DNA of 27,273 nt from an uncultured Lachnospiraceae bacterium (GTDB lineage: Bacteria > Bacillota > Clostridia > Lachnospirales > Lachnospiraceae). The notes beneath the pieces were generated by a model. That model saw nothing but the letters and a program-made list of their open reading frames with translations, was not told the origin of the DNA and did no database searches. Positions 8,547 through 16,052 of the stretch are shown one piece after another. Location: assembly GCA_910577445.1 (NCBI GenBank), contig CAJTMZ010000054.1, positions 1 to 27,273 of the forward strand. The letters run 5' to 3'. A program made the position numbers and the translations under genes. The stretch's first letter is position 1. Each line of letters starts with the position of its first letter.

Positions 8547-9626
8547 TTGAAAAAAGGAATCAAACGAACAGTTATCATCATTCTTATAATCGCCGTGCTT
8601 CTTGGCGTATATGCATTTTACGTGTTTACGACTTATTATCGTCTTCCGGACAAATTGACTCTTGAAGTCAAGAGGAACGGTGAAAACTCCTACTTTGACG
8701 AGGACTTTACCGTGAAACCGGGAGAAGCCTACTTTATTATGACGTATAACATTGGTTTCGGCGCCTACAGAAAGGATTACAGCTTTTTTATGGACGGGGG
8801 GAAATCCTCCTGGGCGAAGGATGAGGAGAGCCTTATGGCGGCCGTCTGCGGAATGGGGGATATCATCAATACCGTAAAACCTGATTTTATCCTTTTGCAG
8901 GAGGTGGATGTGGACGGGACCCGTTCGTATCATGTGAACGAGCTGGAACTGATGAACCAGTTTGTCAGGGGATATTATTATGTATATGCCCAGGATTACG
9001 ATTCGCCTTTTCTGTTTTTCCCGCCATGGGAGCCTCACGGTGCGAATGAAAGCGGCCTTGTCACATATTCCAGAGAAGAAATAACGGGCAGTATGCGCAG
9101 AAGCCTTCCCATATCGGAATCTTTCAGTAAACTGGTGGATTTGGACAGGTGCTTTTTCGTGTCCCGTATTCCTGTGGAAAACGGCAGGCAGCTTTGCATA
9201 TATAACGTTCATACTTCGGCTTACGGCGGAAGCGATGAAATCAGGCAGGCGCAGCTTACCATGCTTTATGAGGATATGAAGGCAGATTTTGAAAAAGGCA
9301 ACTACGTTATCTGCGGCGGCGACTTCAACCATAATCTGAAGACAGGGGCCCAGGAAAACGCCCCGGAATGGGCATATCCTTTTCCGAGAGAATTGATTCC
9401 CGACGGATTCAGAATGGCGATTGACGAGGCAAAGCACGAGGAGGATATCGCCCATAACACCTGCCGCAGCGCGGAAACGCCGTATGACGAGGCATCGACT
9501 TATACGGTCACTCTGGACGGATTTATCGTTTCCGATAATGTGCGGATTAATTATTATCAGAACATGGATTGGGGATATGAGTTTTCCGACCATGACCCGG
9601 TTCTGATGCAGTTTATATTAGAATAG
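8547..9626 (+). CDS. Membrane-anchored endonuclease/exonuclease/phosphatase-fold protein
   Basis: The protein has 359 residues with one N-terminal membrane helix (about 8-29) and then an EEP-fold catalytic domain. Its motifs appear in family order: TYNIGFG, LQEVD (metal-binding Glu about 119), NVHTSA, GGDFNH (Asp259, Asn261) and a terminal SDHDP (Asp348, His349). The superfamily cleaves phosphoester bonds in nucleic acids, inositol phosphates or sphingomyelin; the topology puts this domain outside the membrane. The start is TTG 8547, supported by AGGAGA at 8534-8539 seven bases upstream; no ATG gives a better match. It lies 48 bases after the esterase, and the last codons overlap the predicted spoVAA promoter. 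The substrate is unknown; an extracellular nuclease or phosphodiesterase is plausible. Confidence 0.85.
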   Translation: MKKGIKRTVIIILIIAVLLGVYAFYVFTTYYRLPDKLTLEVKRNGENSYFDEDFTVKPGEAYFIMTYNIGFGAYRKDYSFFMDGGKSSWAKDEESLMAAVCGMGDIINTVKPDFILLQEVDVDGTRSYHVNELELMNQFVRGYYYVYAQDYDSPFLFFPPWEPHGANESGLVTYSREEITGSMRRSLPISESFSKLVDLDRCFFVSRIPVENGRQLCIYNVHTSAYGGSDEIRQAQLTMLYEDMKADFEKGNYVICGGDFNHNLKTGAQENAPEWAYPFPRELIPDGFRMAIDEAKHEEDIAHNTCRSAETPYDEASTYTVTLDGFIVSDNVRINYYQNMDWGYEFSDHDPVLMQFILE

Positions 9627-9650
9627 AAAGAAAAGGAAAAGGCCATACTA
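9621..9650 (+). promoter_or_regulatory. Sigma-G-like forespore promoter for spoVAA-spoVAB
   Basis: GAATA (9621-9625) matches the sigma-G -35 pattern G-H-A-T-R. CATACTA (9644-9650) matches the -10 pattern CAT-N-N-TA, with 18 bases between. The -35 overlaps the stop codon of the preceding gene. The predicted transcript starts near 9657, about 48 bases before the spoVAA ATG. Confidence 0.7.
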
Positions 9651-9704
9651 TTTGCAGCGGAAAGCAACAAAAACCCAGAAAGATATTGAAAGCAGGAGGC
9701 AGGT

Positions 9705-10331
9705 ATGGCGGGTACGGTTTTATATTTAAAAGCGGAACAAAATGCGGAGGTGATGGAGGAGCGCGTATGCGTGAAGGACATTGCCTCCGTTTATTGTATC
9801 GATAAGAATCTTTGCGCAAAGGCAAAGTCGCTCAAAGTGCACGAATTCGGACAGGGGGAAAAGAAGAGACAGGTCGTCAGCATCTTAAAGGTGATTGAGT
9901 TGATTGAAAGCGAGTGTCCGGGAGTGAGCGTGGAGAGTCTCGGGGAAAACGCCACATTGATTGAACTGGTCAATGTAAACAGGCATAAGGGATTTTTGCA
10001 GTGGGTGAAAATGGTATTTGTGGCGGCCATCAGCTTTTTCGGAACGGGTTTCACCATTATGGCTTTTCACAACGATATCAGTATCAACAAAATCTTTTCC
10101 CATGTGCACGAGCTGGTTATGGGGTATGCCTCGGAAGGATACAGCATTTTGGAGGTTTCCTATTCTCTGGGGCTGGCGCTGGGCATTATCCTGTTTTTCA
10201 ATCATGTGGGGGGAAGGCGGATTACAAAGGACCCTACGCCCATCGAGGTGGAAATGCGGGTATATGAAACGGATGTGAATAAGGCGTTGATTGAAACGGC
10301 GGACAGGGAGGGAAAGAGCCTTGACGTTTAA
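9705..10331 (+). CDS. spoVAA: Stage V sporulation protein AA
   Basis: The protein has 208 residues: a soluble N-terminal domain of about 100 residues, then two hydrophobic segments (about 104-126 and 148-168) joined by a loop, and a short charged tail. The overall plan, the motif FFGTGFTIMAFHNDI and the pairing with a spoVAB-like gene identify it as SpoVAA. In Bacillus this is an essential part of the SpoVA dipicolinate channel in the spore inner membrane. AGGAGG at 9694-9699 precedes the ATG by five bases. The predicted sigma-G promoter upstream would restrict expression to the forespore. It overlaps spoVAB by 11 bases, so translation of the two is probably coupled. Confidence 0.9.
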   Translation: MAGTVLYLKAEQNAEVMEERVCVKDIASVYCIDKNLCAKAKSLKVHEFGQGEKKRQVVSILKVIELIESECPGVSVESLGENATLIELVNVNRHKGFLQWVKMVFVAAISFFGTGFTIMAFHNDISINKIFSHVHELVMGYASEGYSILEVSYSLGLALGIILFFNHVGGRRITKDPTPIEVEMRVYETDVNKALIETADREGKSLDV

Positions 10332-10833
10332 CGTGGGAATAATTTTCAGGCAGATTTTCATGGGAATATGCGGACTGTCTTTCGGCCTTCTTGCCTCCGC
10401 GGGGGTATTCACGGTGCTGGTTTCCGTGGGACTGATTCCAAGGTTTGCCGGGAAGATGCATGTGGCAAAAAAGGTGTTTGCATTGGAGGAGGCGGTGATT
10501 TTCGGAACGCTCTGCGGGGGCGCTCTGAGCGTGTTTTCCAAGGGGGGCGGAATAGGGCGGTTTATCCTTGAGAGGCAGCTTTTCGGAGACGGAACCCCGG
10601 AAATCTGGAAGGGGATTGGATACGGGATACTGATGTGCGGCGGCCTGTTTGCGGGTATGTTTGTTGGATGCCTTGCCCTTGCCATTGCCGAAATGCTGAA
10701 CTCCATTCCGATTCTTGCAAGAAGGATTGGCTTCCGTCACGGGCTTGGAATCGCCATCACGGCGGCGGCGCTGGGGAAGGTTTTGGGAAGCCTGATATAT
10801 TTCGCTAAGGGAATCTTTTTATCGGGAGTGTGA
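10321..10833 (+). CDS. spoVAB: Stage V sporulation protein AB
   Basis: A small, very hydrophobic protein of 170 residues with about four or five membrane segments. It resembles SpoVAB in the run FMGICGLSFGLLASAGVF followed by VSVGLIPR and in its position directly after spoVAA. I place the start at TTG 10321 because GGGAGG at 10306-10311 lies nine bases upstream and the gene then overlaps the spoVAA stop by 11 bases. A TTG at 10291 and a GTG at 10333 are alternatives. SpoVAB takes part with SpoVAA in dipicolinate transport. In the Bacillus order spoVAC would follow, but here an unrelated gene with its own promoter does. Confidence 0.85.
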   Translation: MTFNVGIIFRQIFMGICGLSFGLLASAGVFTVLVSVGLIPRFAGKMHVAKKVFALEEAVIFGTLCGGALSVFSKGGGIGRFILERQLFGDGTPEIWKGIGYGILMCGGLFAGMFVGCLALAIAEMLNSIPILARRIGFRHGLGIAITAAALGKVLGSLIYFAKGIFLSGV

Positions 10834-10852
10834 CAGCCTGTTTTTACAGGGA

Positions 10853-10879
10853 TTGACCAATATAGTCGAAGCGTATACT
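10853..10879 (+). promoter_or_regulatory. Possible second (upstream) promoter for the 76-residue gene
   Basis: TTGACC (10853-10858) and TATACT (10874-10879) have good hexamers but only 15 bases between them. It may be a weak tandem promoter to the one at 10883-10911. Confidence 0.3.
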
Positions 10880-10882
10880 GTG

Positions 10883-10911
10883 TTGACGGGTCAGGGAGGA
10901 AAGTATATACT
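10883..10911 (+). promoter_or_regulatory. Sigma-A-type promoter for the 76-residue gene
   Basis: TTGACG (10883-10888) and TATACT (10906-10911) are exactly 17 bases apart. Transcription would begin near 10918, giving a leader of about 39 bases before the ATG at 10957. Confidence 0.7.
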
Positions 10912-10956
10912 GGATTTGTAAATAACAGCAGTTGAACATAAAGGAGCAAACCGCAT

Positions 10957-11187
10957 ATGCGTCAGATGGAATTTAAGATGGAACGTCCGGGGCTTCTGAA
11001 AGAGGGAGACGAAGTTACGGTGACAGAGGGAGTGCTTCCAAGCAATTATTATTACACCATTGACCCTTCCCTTGCCATGTCCGGGAATTTTCCTTTCCGG
11101 GAAAGGATGCTGGCGAGAAAGGGAAAGGTGGTCAGCATTGTCGAAAACGACCGGGGATTTTATGTGACGGCGGAATTTGACGAGTGA
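10957..11187 (+). CDS. Uncharacterised small protein (76 residues)
   Basis: I do not recognise a named family. The product is soluble, with no membrane segment, signal or Cys. The pattern LKEGDEVTVTEG near the start and GKVVSIVENDRGFYVTAEFDE at the end suggests alternating beta-strands, as in small SH3-like or KOW-type barrels, with a Tyr-rich central loop (SNYYYTIDP). It is likely real: it has a consensus promoter at 10883-10911, AAAGGAGC some ten bases before the ATG, and its own terminator at 11191-11220, making it a monocistronic unit between spoVAB and ridA. Function unknown. Confidence 0.75.
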   Translation: MRQMEFKMERPGLLKEGDEVTVTEGVLPSNYYYTIDPSLAMSGNFPFRERMLARKGKVVSIVENDRGFYVTAEFDE

Positions 11188-11190
11188 TAT

Positions 11191-11220
11191 TTTATGCGGG
11201 TATCTGCCGCATAAATTTTA
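11191..11220 (+). terminator. Rho-independent terminator after the 76-residue gene
   Basis: TTTATGCGG (11191-11199) and CCGCATAAA (11207-11215) form a perfect 9-bp stem with a seven-base loop, followed by TTTTA. It lies four bases after the stop codon. The A/T ends would let it work in either direction. Confidence 0.75.
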
Positions 11221-11274
11221 CAGGAAATAAAGATGTACGAAAACGGCATCTGAACAACCAAAGGAGGATAAATT

Positions 11275-11655
11275 ATGTTAAAAAAAGTAGCAACCACAAA
11301 AGCGCCCGCGGCCATCGGCCCTTACTCACAGGGAATTGTTGCAAACGGATTTTTGTTTGCATCGGGACAGATTCCCATCGTACCGGACAGCGGGGAGATT
11401 GCAGAGGGCGATATCACAGTCCAGGCCCATCAGGTGATGAAGAACATAGGAGAAGTGCTAAAGGAAGCCGGAAGCGGTTTTGAGAGCGTGGTAAAGACCA
11501 CCTGTTTCCTGGCGGATATGGCTGATTTTGCGGCTTTCAACGGCGTCTATGAGCAGTACTTCACGGGAAAGCCCGCCAGAAGCTGCGTTGCGGTGAAGGA
11601 GCTTCCCAAAAAAGTGCTGTGCGAGGTTGAGGTCATTGCCGTGGTGAATCCATGA
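11275..11655 (+). CDS. ridA: RidA family reactive enamine/imine deaminase
   Basis: The protein has 126 residues, the standard RidA length. It shows the family sequence throughout: IGPYSQG at the N-terminus, FASGQIP, a central VVKTTCFLADM, and the terminal PARSCVAV block, whose Arg binds the carboxylate of the substrate, then CEVEVIAV. RidA trimers hydrolyse 2-aminoacrylate and related imines made by PLP enzymes, protecting the cytosol. AAGGAGG at 11261-11267 is a strong ribosome binding site. The gene overlaps the next one by four bases (ATGA), implying translational coupling. I see no clear promoter between the preceding terminator and this gene, so read-through or an unusual promoter must be invoked. 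Confidence 0.95.
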   Translation: MLKKVATTKAPAAIGPYSQGIVANGFLFASGQIPIVPDSGEIAEGDITVQAHQVMKNIGEVLKEAGSGFESVVKTTCFLADMADFAAFNGVYEQYFTGKPARSCVAVKELPKKVLCEVEVIAVVNP

Positions 11656-12155
11656 AAAATGTGATATTGATTGGAATGCCGGGTTCGGGGAAAAGCACGG
11701 TGGGAGTCGTGCTTGCCAAAAAACTGGGATACCGGTTTATTGACTCGGACCTGGTGATTCAGGAAAAATGCCAAAAACTGCTTTATCAGCTCATTGAGGA
11801 GAGAGGTGAAGCAGGTTTTCTTATGCTGGAGAATGAGATAAACGCGTCAATTATGGCGAAAGGCGCTGTCATCGCCACAGGCGGCAGCGCGGTTTACGGG
11901 AAGGAAGCCATGAGGCATTTTCAGGAAATCGGGCGGATTGTCTATCTGAAACTGCCCTTTAAGGAGCTTGAGACGCGTCTCGGGGACCTTCACGAGCGTG
12001 GCGTCGTTTTGAAAGAAGGCTATACGCTGCAGGACTTGTACGAGGAGAGAATCCCGTTATATGAAAAATATGCGGATATTACAATTGAATGTGAGGGGAA
12101 AGATATCCGCGGTGTGATGGAGGAGATTTATGAAAAGAGGAGCCTTGAGAAGTAG
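11652..12155 (+). CDS. Shikimate kinase-like P-loop kinase
   Basis: The protein has 167 residues, the normal shikimate kinase size, with P-loop GMPGSGKST (Lys14), FIDSD (Asp31, Asp33) for Mg2+ and substrate, ATGG (about 75-78), a lid containing DLHERGVVLKEG, and ERIPLYEKYAD near the end, which carries the Arg of the nucleotide/substrate region. Two features are atypical. The shikimate-binding Arg that follows GEEGF in AroK enzymes (R58 region) is Leu57 here in GEAGFLML, and the third Gly of the GGG loop is Ser79. It may be a shikimate kinase variant or phosphorylate another small hydroxy acid. I withhold the name aroK. It sits between ridA (4-base overlap) and a DMT permease (26-base overlap). 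Confidence 0.8.
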   Translation: MKNVILIGMPGSGKSTVGVVLAKKLGYRFIDSDLVIQEKCQKLLYQLIEERGEAGFLMLENEINASIMAKGAVIATGGSAVYGKEAMRHFQEIGRIVYLKLPFKELETRLGDLHERGVVLKEGYTLQDLYEERIPLYEKYADITIECEGKDIRGVMEEIYEKRSLEK

Positions 12156-13026
12156 CTTTCTGCTGTTTCTGGCGGCATCTATCTGGGGCGTGGCCTTCGT
12201 GGCCCAGAGCGTGGGCATGGATTACATGGGCCCCTTTACCTTTAACGGAATCCGTTTTCTGATGGGAAGCGCCGTGCTCTTTCCTCTGGTTTATTTTCGG
12301 AGGAAAAAGGACAAAGAGAAGAAGAAAAAAAGAGCAGGATTAAAAATCACCCTGACAGGCGGAATCTGCTGCGGACTGGCTCTTGGAACCGCCGCCCTTT
12401 TGCAGCAGTTCGGCATTATGTACACTACCGTGGGAAAAGCGGGATTTATCACTACCCTTTATATTATTATCGTTCCCGTCATGGGAATTTTTTTAGGGAA
12501 AAAGGCGGGCGGAAAGGTCTGGATTGGGGCGGCGCTGGCGGCCTTCGGGATGTATCTGCTGTGCATGAGTGAAAGGCTGTCCCTGAGCAAAGGCGATACT
12601 TACGTGTTTATATGCGCCATTATTTTTGCCGTACATATACTGATAATTGATTATTTTTCACCGAAAGCGGACGGAGTGGAACTTTCCTGTATCCAGTTTC
12701 TGGTGGCCGGCCTGATTAGCAGCATTCTGGCTTTCTGGTTTGAGGAGCCGACATTTGCCGCCTTTATTGACGGAATTATTCCCCTTGCCTATGCGGGAAT
12801 CATGTCAAGCGGCGTGGCATACACGCTTCAGATAATCGGGCAGAAAGATATGGACCCCACGGTCGCGTCCCTGATACTTTCCATGGAGTCCGTGGTCTCC
12901 ATGCTGGCGGGATGGATAATTTTAGGGCAGGCTTTAAACGCAAGGGAGCTGGCAGGATGCGCGCTTGTCTTTGCAGCGGTAATCCTGGTGCAGTTACCGG
13001 AGCAAAAACGAAGCAAAAAGATATGA
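12130..13026 (+). CDS. DMT superfamily transporter (EamA type)
   Basis: The protein has 298 residues and about ten membrane helices forming two EamA repeats. The first starts with FLAASIWGVAFVAQSVGMDYMGPFTF and the second ends with the conserved SSGVAYTLQIIGQKDMDPTVASLILSMESVVSMLAGW stretch split across two helices. A Lys-rich loop at about 60-72 separates helices. EamA proteins export amino acids or other small metabolites. GGAGGAG at 12119-12125 precedes the ATG, which lies inside the 3' end of the kinase gene, so this is the last gene of a tightly coupled three-gene operon. Substrate unknown; export of a metabolite related to the upstream kinase is only a guess. Confidence 0.9.
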   Translation: MKRGALRSSFLLFLAASIWGVAFVAQSVGMDYMGPFTFNGIRFLMGSAVLFPLVYFRRKKDKEKKKKRAGLKITLTGGICCGLALGTAALLQQFGIMYTTVGKAGFITTLYIIIVPVMGIFLGKKAGGKVWIGAALAAFGMYLLCMSERLSLSKGDTYVFICAIIFAVHILIIDYFSPKADGVELSCIQFLVAGLISSILAFWFEEPTFAAFIDGIIPLAYAGIMSSGVAYTLQIIGQKDMDPTVASLILSMESVVSMLAGWIILGQALNARELAGCALVFAAVILVQLPEQKRSKKI

Positions 13027-13083
13027 TTTCCATGGTGGTATTCCTGATACTTTCCCGGACAAACGCCGGACAGAAACCGGTTA

Positions 13084-13112
13084 TTGATAACAAAATTAAG
13101 AAATGCTATACT
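13084..13112 (+). promoter_or_regulatory. Sigma-A-type promoter for the solute-binding protein gene
   Basis: TTGATA (13084-13089) and TATACT (13107-13112) are 17 bases apart. A transcript starting near 13119 has a 26-base leader with GAAAGG at 13129-13134 before ATG 13145. Confidence 0.7.
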
Positions 13113-13144
13113 ACGGTTAGAATTTACAGAAAGGCATAATAGTT

Positions 13145-14398
13145 ATGAAACGGAATTGTTTTCTTTTACTGTCGGTAATCGGCACATTATTTATGATGAC
13201 GGGCTGTAAAAGTCAGGAACCGGCGCAGACCGGCTCCGTTACCAAAGAGCAGGCCGGAGCCGGAGAGCAGACCGTTGAACTGACGGTCTGGGGAGCGGAG
13301 GAGGATGAGGCGCTTTTGCAGGAAATTTTTACCTCATTCAAAGAACATTACGCGGGGCAGGCGGATTTTCAAATCACCTATCAGGCCCAGAGCGAATCAA
13401 ACTGTAAGGATGTTTTGCTGGGTGATTTGGAAAACGGAGCGGACGTGTTCGCTTTTGCGGACGACCAGGTTGCGGCCCTTGCCGCGGCAGGCGCGCTGGA
13501 CCCGATTGAAGACGATGCCGGTATCCGCAGTGAAAATCTTCCGGCCGCGGTAGACGCGGCCAGTGTGGAGGATGTGCTCTACGCCTATCCTCTGACGGCC
13601 GACAACGGCTATTTTCTCTATTATAACAAATCTTATTTTTCGGAGGATGATATCAAAAGTTTAAACCGTATGACAGAGATTGCCGCACTGGCGGAGCGGC
13701 AGGTGGTTATGGACTGGTCTTCCGCCTGGTATGTTTATTCCTTTTTCGGAAATACAGGCCTGGAGGTGGGGCTGAACGAGGACGGCATCACCAATTACTG
13801 TACGTGGAACAGTACCGACGGCCCCATCCGCGGCGTGGACGTGGCCATGGCCATGGCGGACATAGCGGCAAGTCCCGGGTTTGCCAGTAAGACGGACAGC
13901 GAGTTTATCGCCGGGGTAGAGGACGGCTCCGTTATCGCCGGAGTCAGCGGCGTGTGGAACGCGGTTGCCATTGAAGAGGCATGGGGAGCAAATGCGGGCG
14001 CGGCGCGGCTGCCGGCTTATACCTGCGCGGGAAAAGAGATTCAGATGGCTTCCTTTTCCGGCTGCAAGCTTATCGGCGTGAACGCCTACTCAAAGCATCC
14101 CGACTGGGCGGCGCGGCTTGCGCAGTGGATTACCAGCGAGGAAAACCAGACGCTCCGTTTTGCCATGCGGGGACAGGGACCGTCCAACATTAACGCGGCA
14201 AATTCACTGGAAGTACAGTCTTCCCCGGCAATTTCGGCTTTGCTTGCCCAGTCGGAGTTTTCCCAGATTCAGCGGGTGGGAGGAAACTTCTGGGACCCGG
14301 TTACCGAATTTGCCACCGATATCGCTCTGGGGAACCCTTCCGGCAAAGCGTTTCAGGCCGGACTGGATAGTATGGTGGAGCGCATAACGGCACGGTAA
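13145..14398 (+). CDS. Lipoprotein solute-binding protein, carbohydrate ABC type, without adjacent permease
   Basis: The protein has 417 residues. A lipoprotein signal (MKRNCFLLLSVIGTLF) ends in the lipobox MTGC, with Cys21 as the lipidated residue, followed by a Gln/Thr/Glu-rich linker. The mature part is a MalE-like type-1 solute-binding domain beginning ELTVWGAEEDEALLQ, with DVFAFADDQVAALAAAGALDPI and the terminal GNPSGKAFQAGLDSM typical of maltodextrin-class proteins. Such proteins bind extracellular oligosaccharides and deliver them to an ABC permease or a chemoreceptor. No permease or ATPase gene lies nearby; the next gene, 47 bases on, is a chemoreceptor. The ligand is not deducible beyond probably a sugar or oligosaccharide. 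Confidence 0.9.
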   Translation: MKRNCFLLLSVIGTLFMMTGCKSQEPAQTGSVTKEQAGAGEQTVELTVWGAEEDEALLQEIFTSFKEHYAGQADFQITYQAQSESNCKDVLLGDLENGADVFAFADDQVAALAAAGALDPIEDDAGIRSENLPAAVDAASVEDVLYAYPLTADNGYFLYYNKSYFSEDDIKSLNRMTEIAALAERQVVMDWSSAWYVYSFFGNTGLEVGLNEDGITNYCTWNSTDGPIRGVDVAMAMADIAASPGFASKTDSEFIAGVEDGSVIAGVSGVWNAVAIEEAWGANAGAARLPAYTCAGKEIQMASFSGCKLIGVNAYSKHPDWAARLAQWITSEENQTLRFAMRGQGPSNINAANSLEVQSSPAISALLAQSEFSQIQRVGGNFWDPVTEFATDIALGNPSGKAFQAGLDSMVERITAR

Positions 14399-14445
14399 CA
14401 CGGGACCTGAATCATAAGAGACTGTATTTAGCGGGAGGAGATTGC

Positions 14446-16032
14446 ATGAAAAGCAGGCTTTCATTACAACAAAGATTGATTTTTCCTATTGCCCTGCTGG
14501 GACTGGTGGCGCTGCTGTCCAATGTACTGGCAGTATTCAGTATTAATAATGTCAATTCCAATGCGGGAACCATTGCGGACGAATATATGGCCAGCGAGGC
14601 CCGGCTTGAGGAAATACGGCGTTCCATGATGGATATCCACAGACTGGCTTTGTCCCATATCGTGGCACAGGACCATGCCACGATGATAAAGCTGGTGCAG
14701 GAGATTAAGGCCAGCGAGGCGGAGCTGGATGAAAAGCTGGCAGACTATGAGGTATACGTGGCGCCGGAAGATGCACAGACTTACGGCTCCCTTCTGGAAG
14801 AGTACGGGGCTTTTAAGCATTCGCTGGTGGGACTGGTCTGCGCCAGCACCAGCAGTAAGACGCAGGAGGCTTACGGTATGGCAAACGGGGACGTTGCGGC
14901 ATACAGCAAAGCCACGGAAAACAACATCGACGCCCTTTATCATTCTGTCAGTGAAAAGACCCGTGTGGCCAGGGAGAGACTTTCTTCCGTTTATGTTTCT
15001 TCTCTGATTACCAGCGTCGTCACACTTACGCTTGGGATTGTTCTGGTCGCGGCAGCTTTCCGCAGCATACGGAAATCGGTTATCGGACCTATCAGGGGGG
15101 CCATGAATATGCTGCAGGACAGCTCCGAGCGGCTCAGCGGCGTGGTGGGAGACGTCCGGGGGCGGACGCAGAGCTCGGACGAGAGCGTGCAGTCCCTTTC
15201 CGGGCTGACCATAGCCCTTTCCTCCACCCTTGAGGAGATTTCAGGCAGCGCATCTTCCATCCGGACCAGCGCGGCGGGCACACAGGACGACGTGACCGGT
15301 ATGGCGGATGAATGCGCTGCCATTACCGCTTATTCCTTCGACATGAGGGGACGGGCGGAGGCGGTGGAAGCGTCCGCGCGGGAGCAGATAGAATCCATAC
15401 GGGCACGAACCGAGGAAATTCTGTCCGTTCTTGACGAAGCCATCAAAAAAAGCCAGAGCGTTAAACAGGTCAACGCTCTCACAAAGGATATTCTGTCGAT
15501 TTCCACGTCCACGGAGCTTATCGCATTAAACGCTTCCCTGGAGGCGGCGCGGGCAGGCGCGGCCGGAAAAGGCTTTGCGGCCGTGGCGCGGGAAATACGC
15601 CAGTTGGCGGACGCCTGCTCCGGCACGGCAAACCATATCAACGAGGTCAACAAAGTGGTAACCGGGGCGGTAGAATACCTGGCGGCCAGCGCGCAGGAGA
15701 TGGTGGATTATCTGAGCAATTCCATTTTGTCCCAGTTTGAGCAGTCCGCGCGGTCAGGGCAGCAGTACAGGGAAGACGCCGTTTACGTAGAAAACAGTAT
15801 AGAAGCTTTCAACAGCCAGGTGGAGCGGCTGCGCACGGTAATGGACGAAATAGCCGGTTCGATTTCCGGCATTTCCGACGCCATTGACAGCGCAGCGTCC
15901 GGCGTCAACGGCGCCGCAGGCAGTACCCGCAGCCTGGTGGACGATATGGCGGAAATTACCACGCGAATGCAGACAAATCAGGAAATTGTGGGAGATTTGC
16001 AAAAGCAGGTGGAAGTGTTTGCAAACCTGTAA
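14446..16032 (+). CDS. Methyl-accepting chemotaxis protein (four-helix-bundle sensor type)
   Basis: The protein has 528 residues. TM1 spans about 11-33. An extracellular all-helical segment of about 150 residues resembles the 4HB_MCP sensor, and TM2 spans about 186-208. A short HAMP-like start (VIGPIRGAMNML) is followed by a long coiled coil. The signalling hairpin tip reads STELIALNASLEAARAG (about 355-371), then GKGFAAVAREIRQLAD, diagnostic for binding CheA and CheW. A complete HAMP domain and a C-terminal CheR-tethering pentapeptide are not evident. GGGAGGAG at 14433-14440 precedes the ATG. It is probably co-transcribed with the solute-binding protein, suggesting that the binding protein presents ligand to this receptor, as MalE does to Tar; that is inference. 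Confidence 0.93.
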   Translation: MKSRLSLQQRLIFPIALLGLVALLSNVLAVFSINNVNSNAGTIADEYMASEARLEEIRRSMMDIHRLALSHIVAQDHATMIKLVQEIKASEAELDEKLADYEVYVAPEDAQTYGSLLEEYGAFKHSLVGLVCASTSSKTQEAYGMANGDVAAYSKATENNIDALYHSVSEKTRVARERLSSVYVSSLITSVVTLTLGIVLVAAAFRSIRKSVIGPIRGAMNMLQDSSERLSGVVGDVRGRTQSSDESVQSLSGLTIALSSTLEEISGSASSIRTSAAGTQDDVTGMADECAAITAYSFDMRGRAEAVEASAREQIESIRARTEEILSVLDEAIKKSQSVKQVNALTKDILSISTSTELIALNASLEAARAGAAGKGFAAVAREIRQLADACSGTANHINEVNKVVTGAVEYLAASAQEMVDYLSNSILSQFEQSARSGQQYREDAVYVENSIEAFNSQVERLRTVMDEIAGSISGISDAIDSAASGVNGAAGSTRSLVDDMAEITTRMQTNQEIVGDLQKQVEVFANL

Positions 16033-16052
16033 ACATAACCGTAACCCAAAAG

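Noticed and set aside
8109..9593. 494-codon frame on the minus strand
   Set aside because: It is a shadow of the EEP and esterase genes, which show clear family motifs on the + strand; the reverse frame has none.
10837..10850. Small hairpin CCTGT-TTTT-ACAGG after spoVAB as a terminator
   Set aside because: The stem is only five base pairs and has no T-tract behind it; not strong enough to call.
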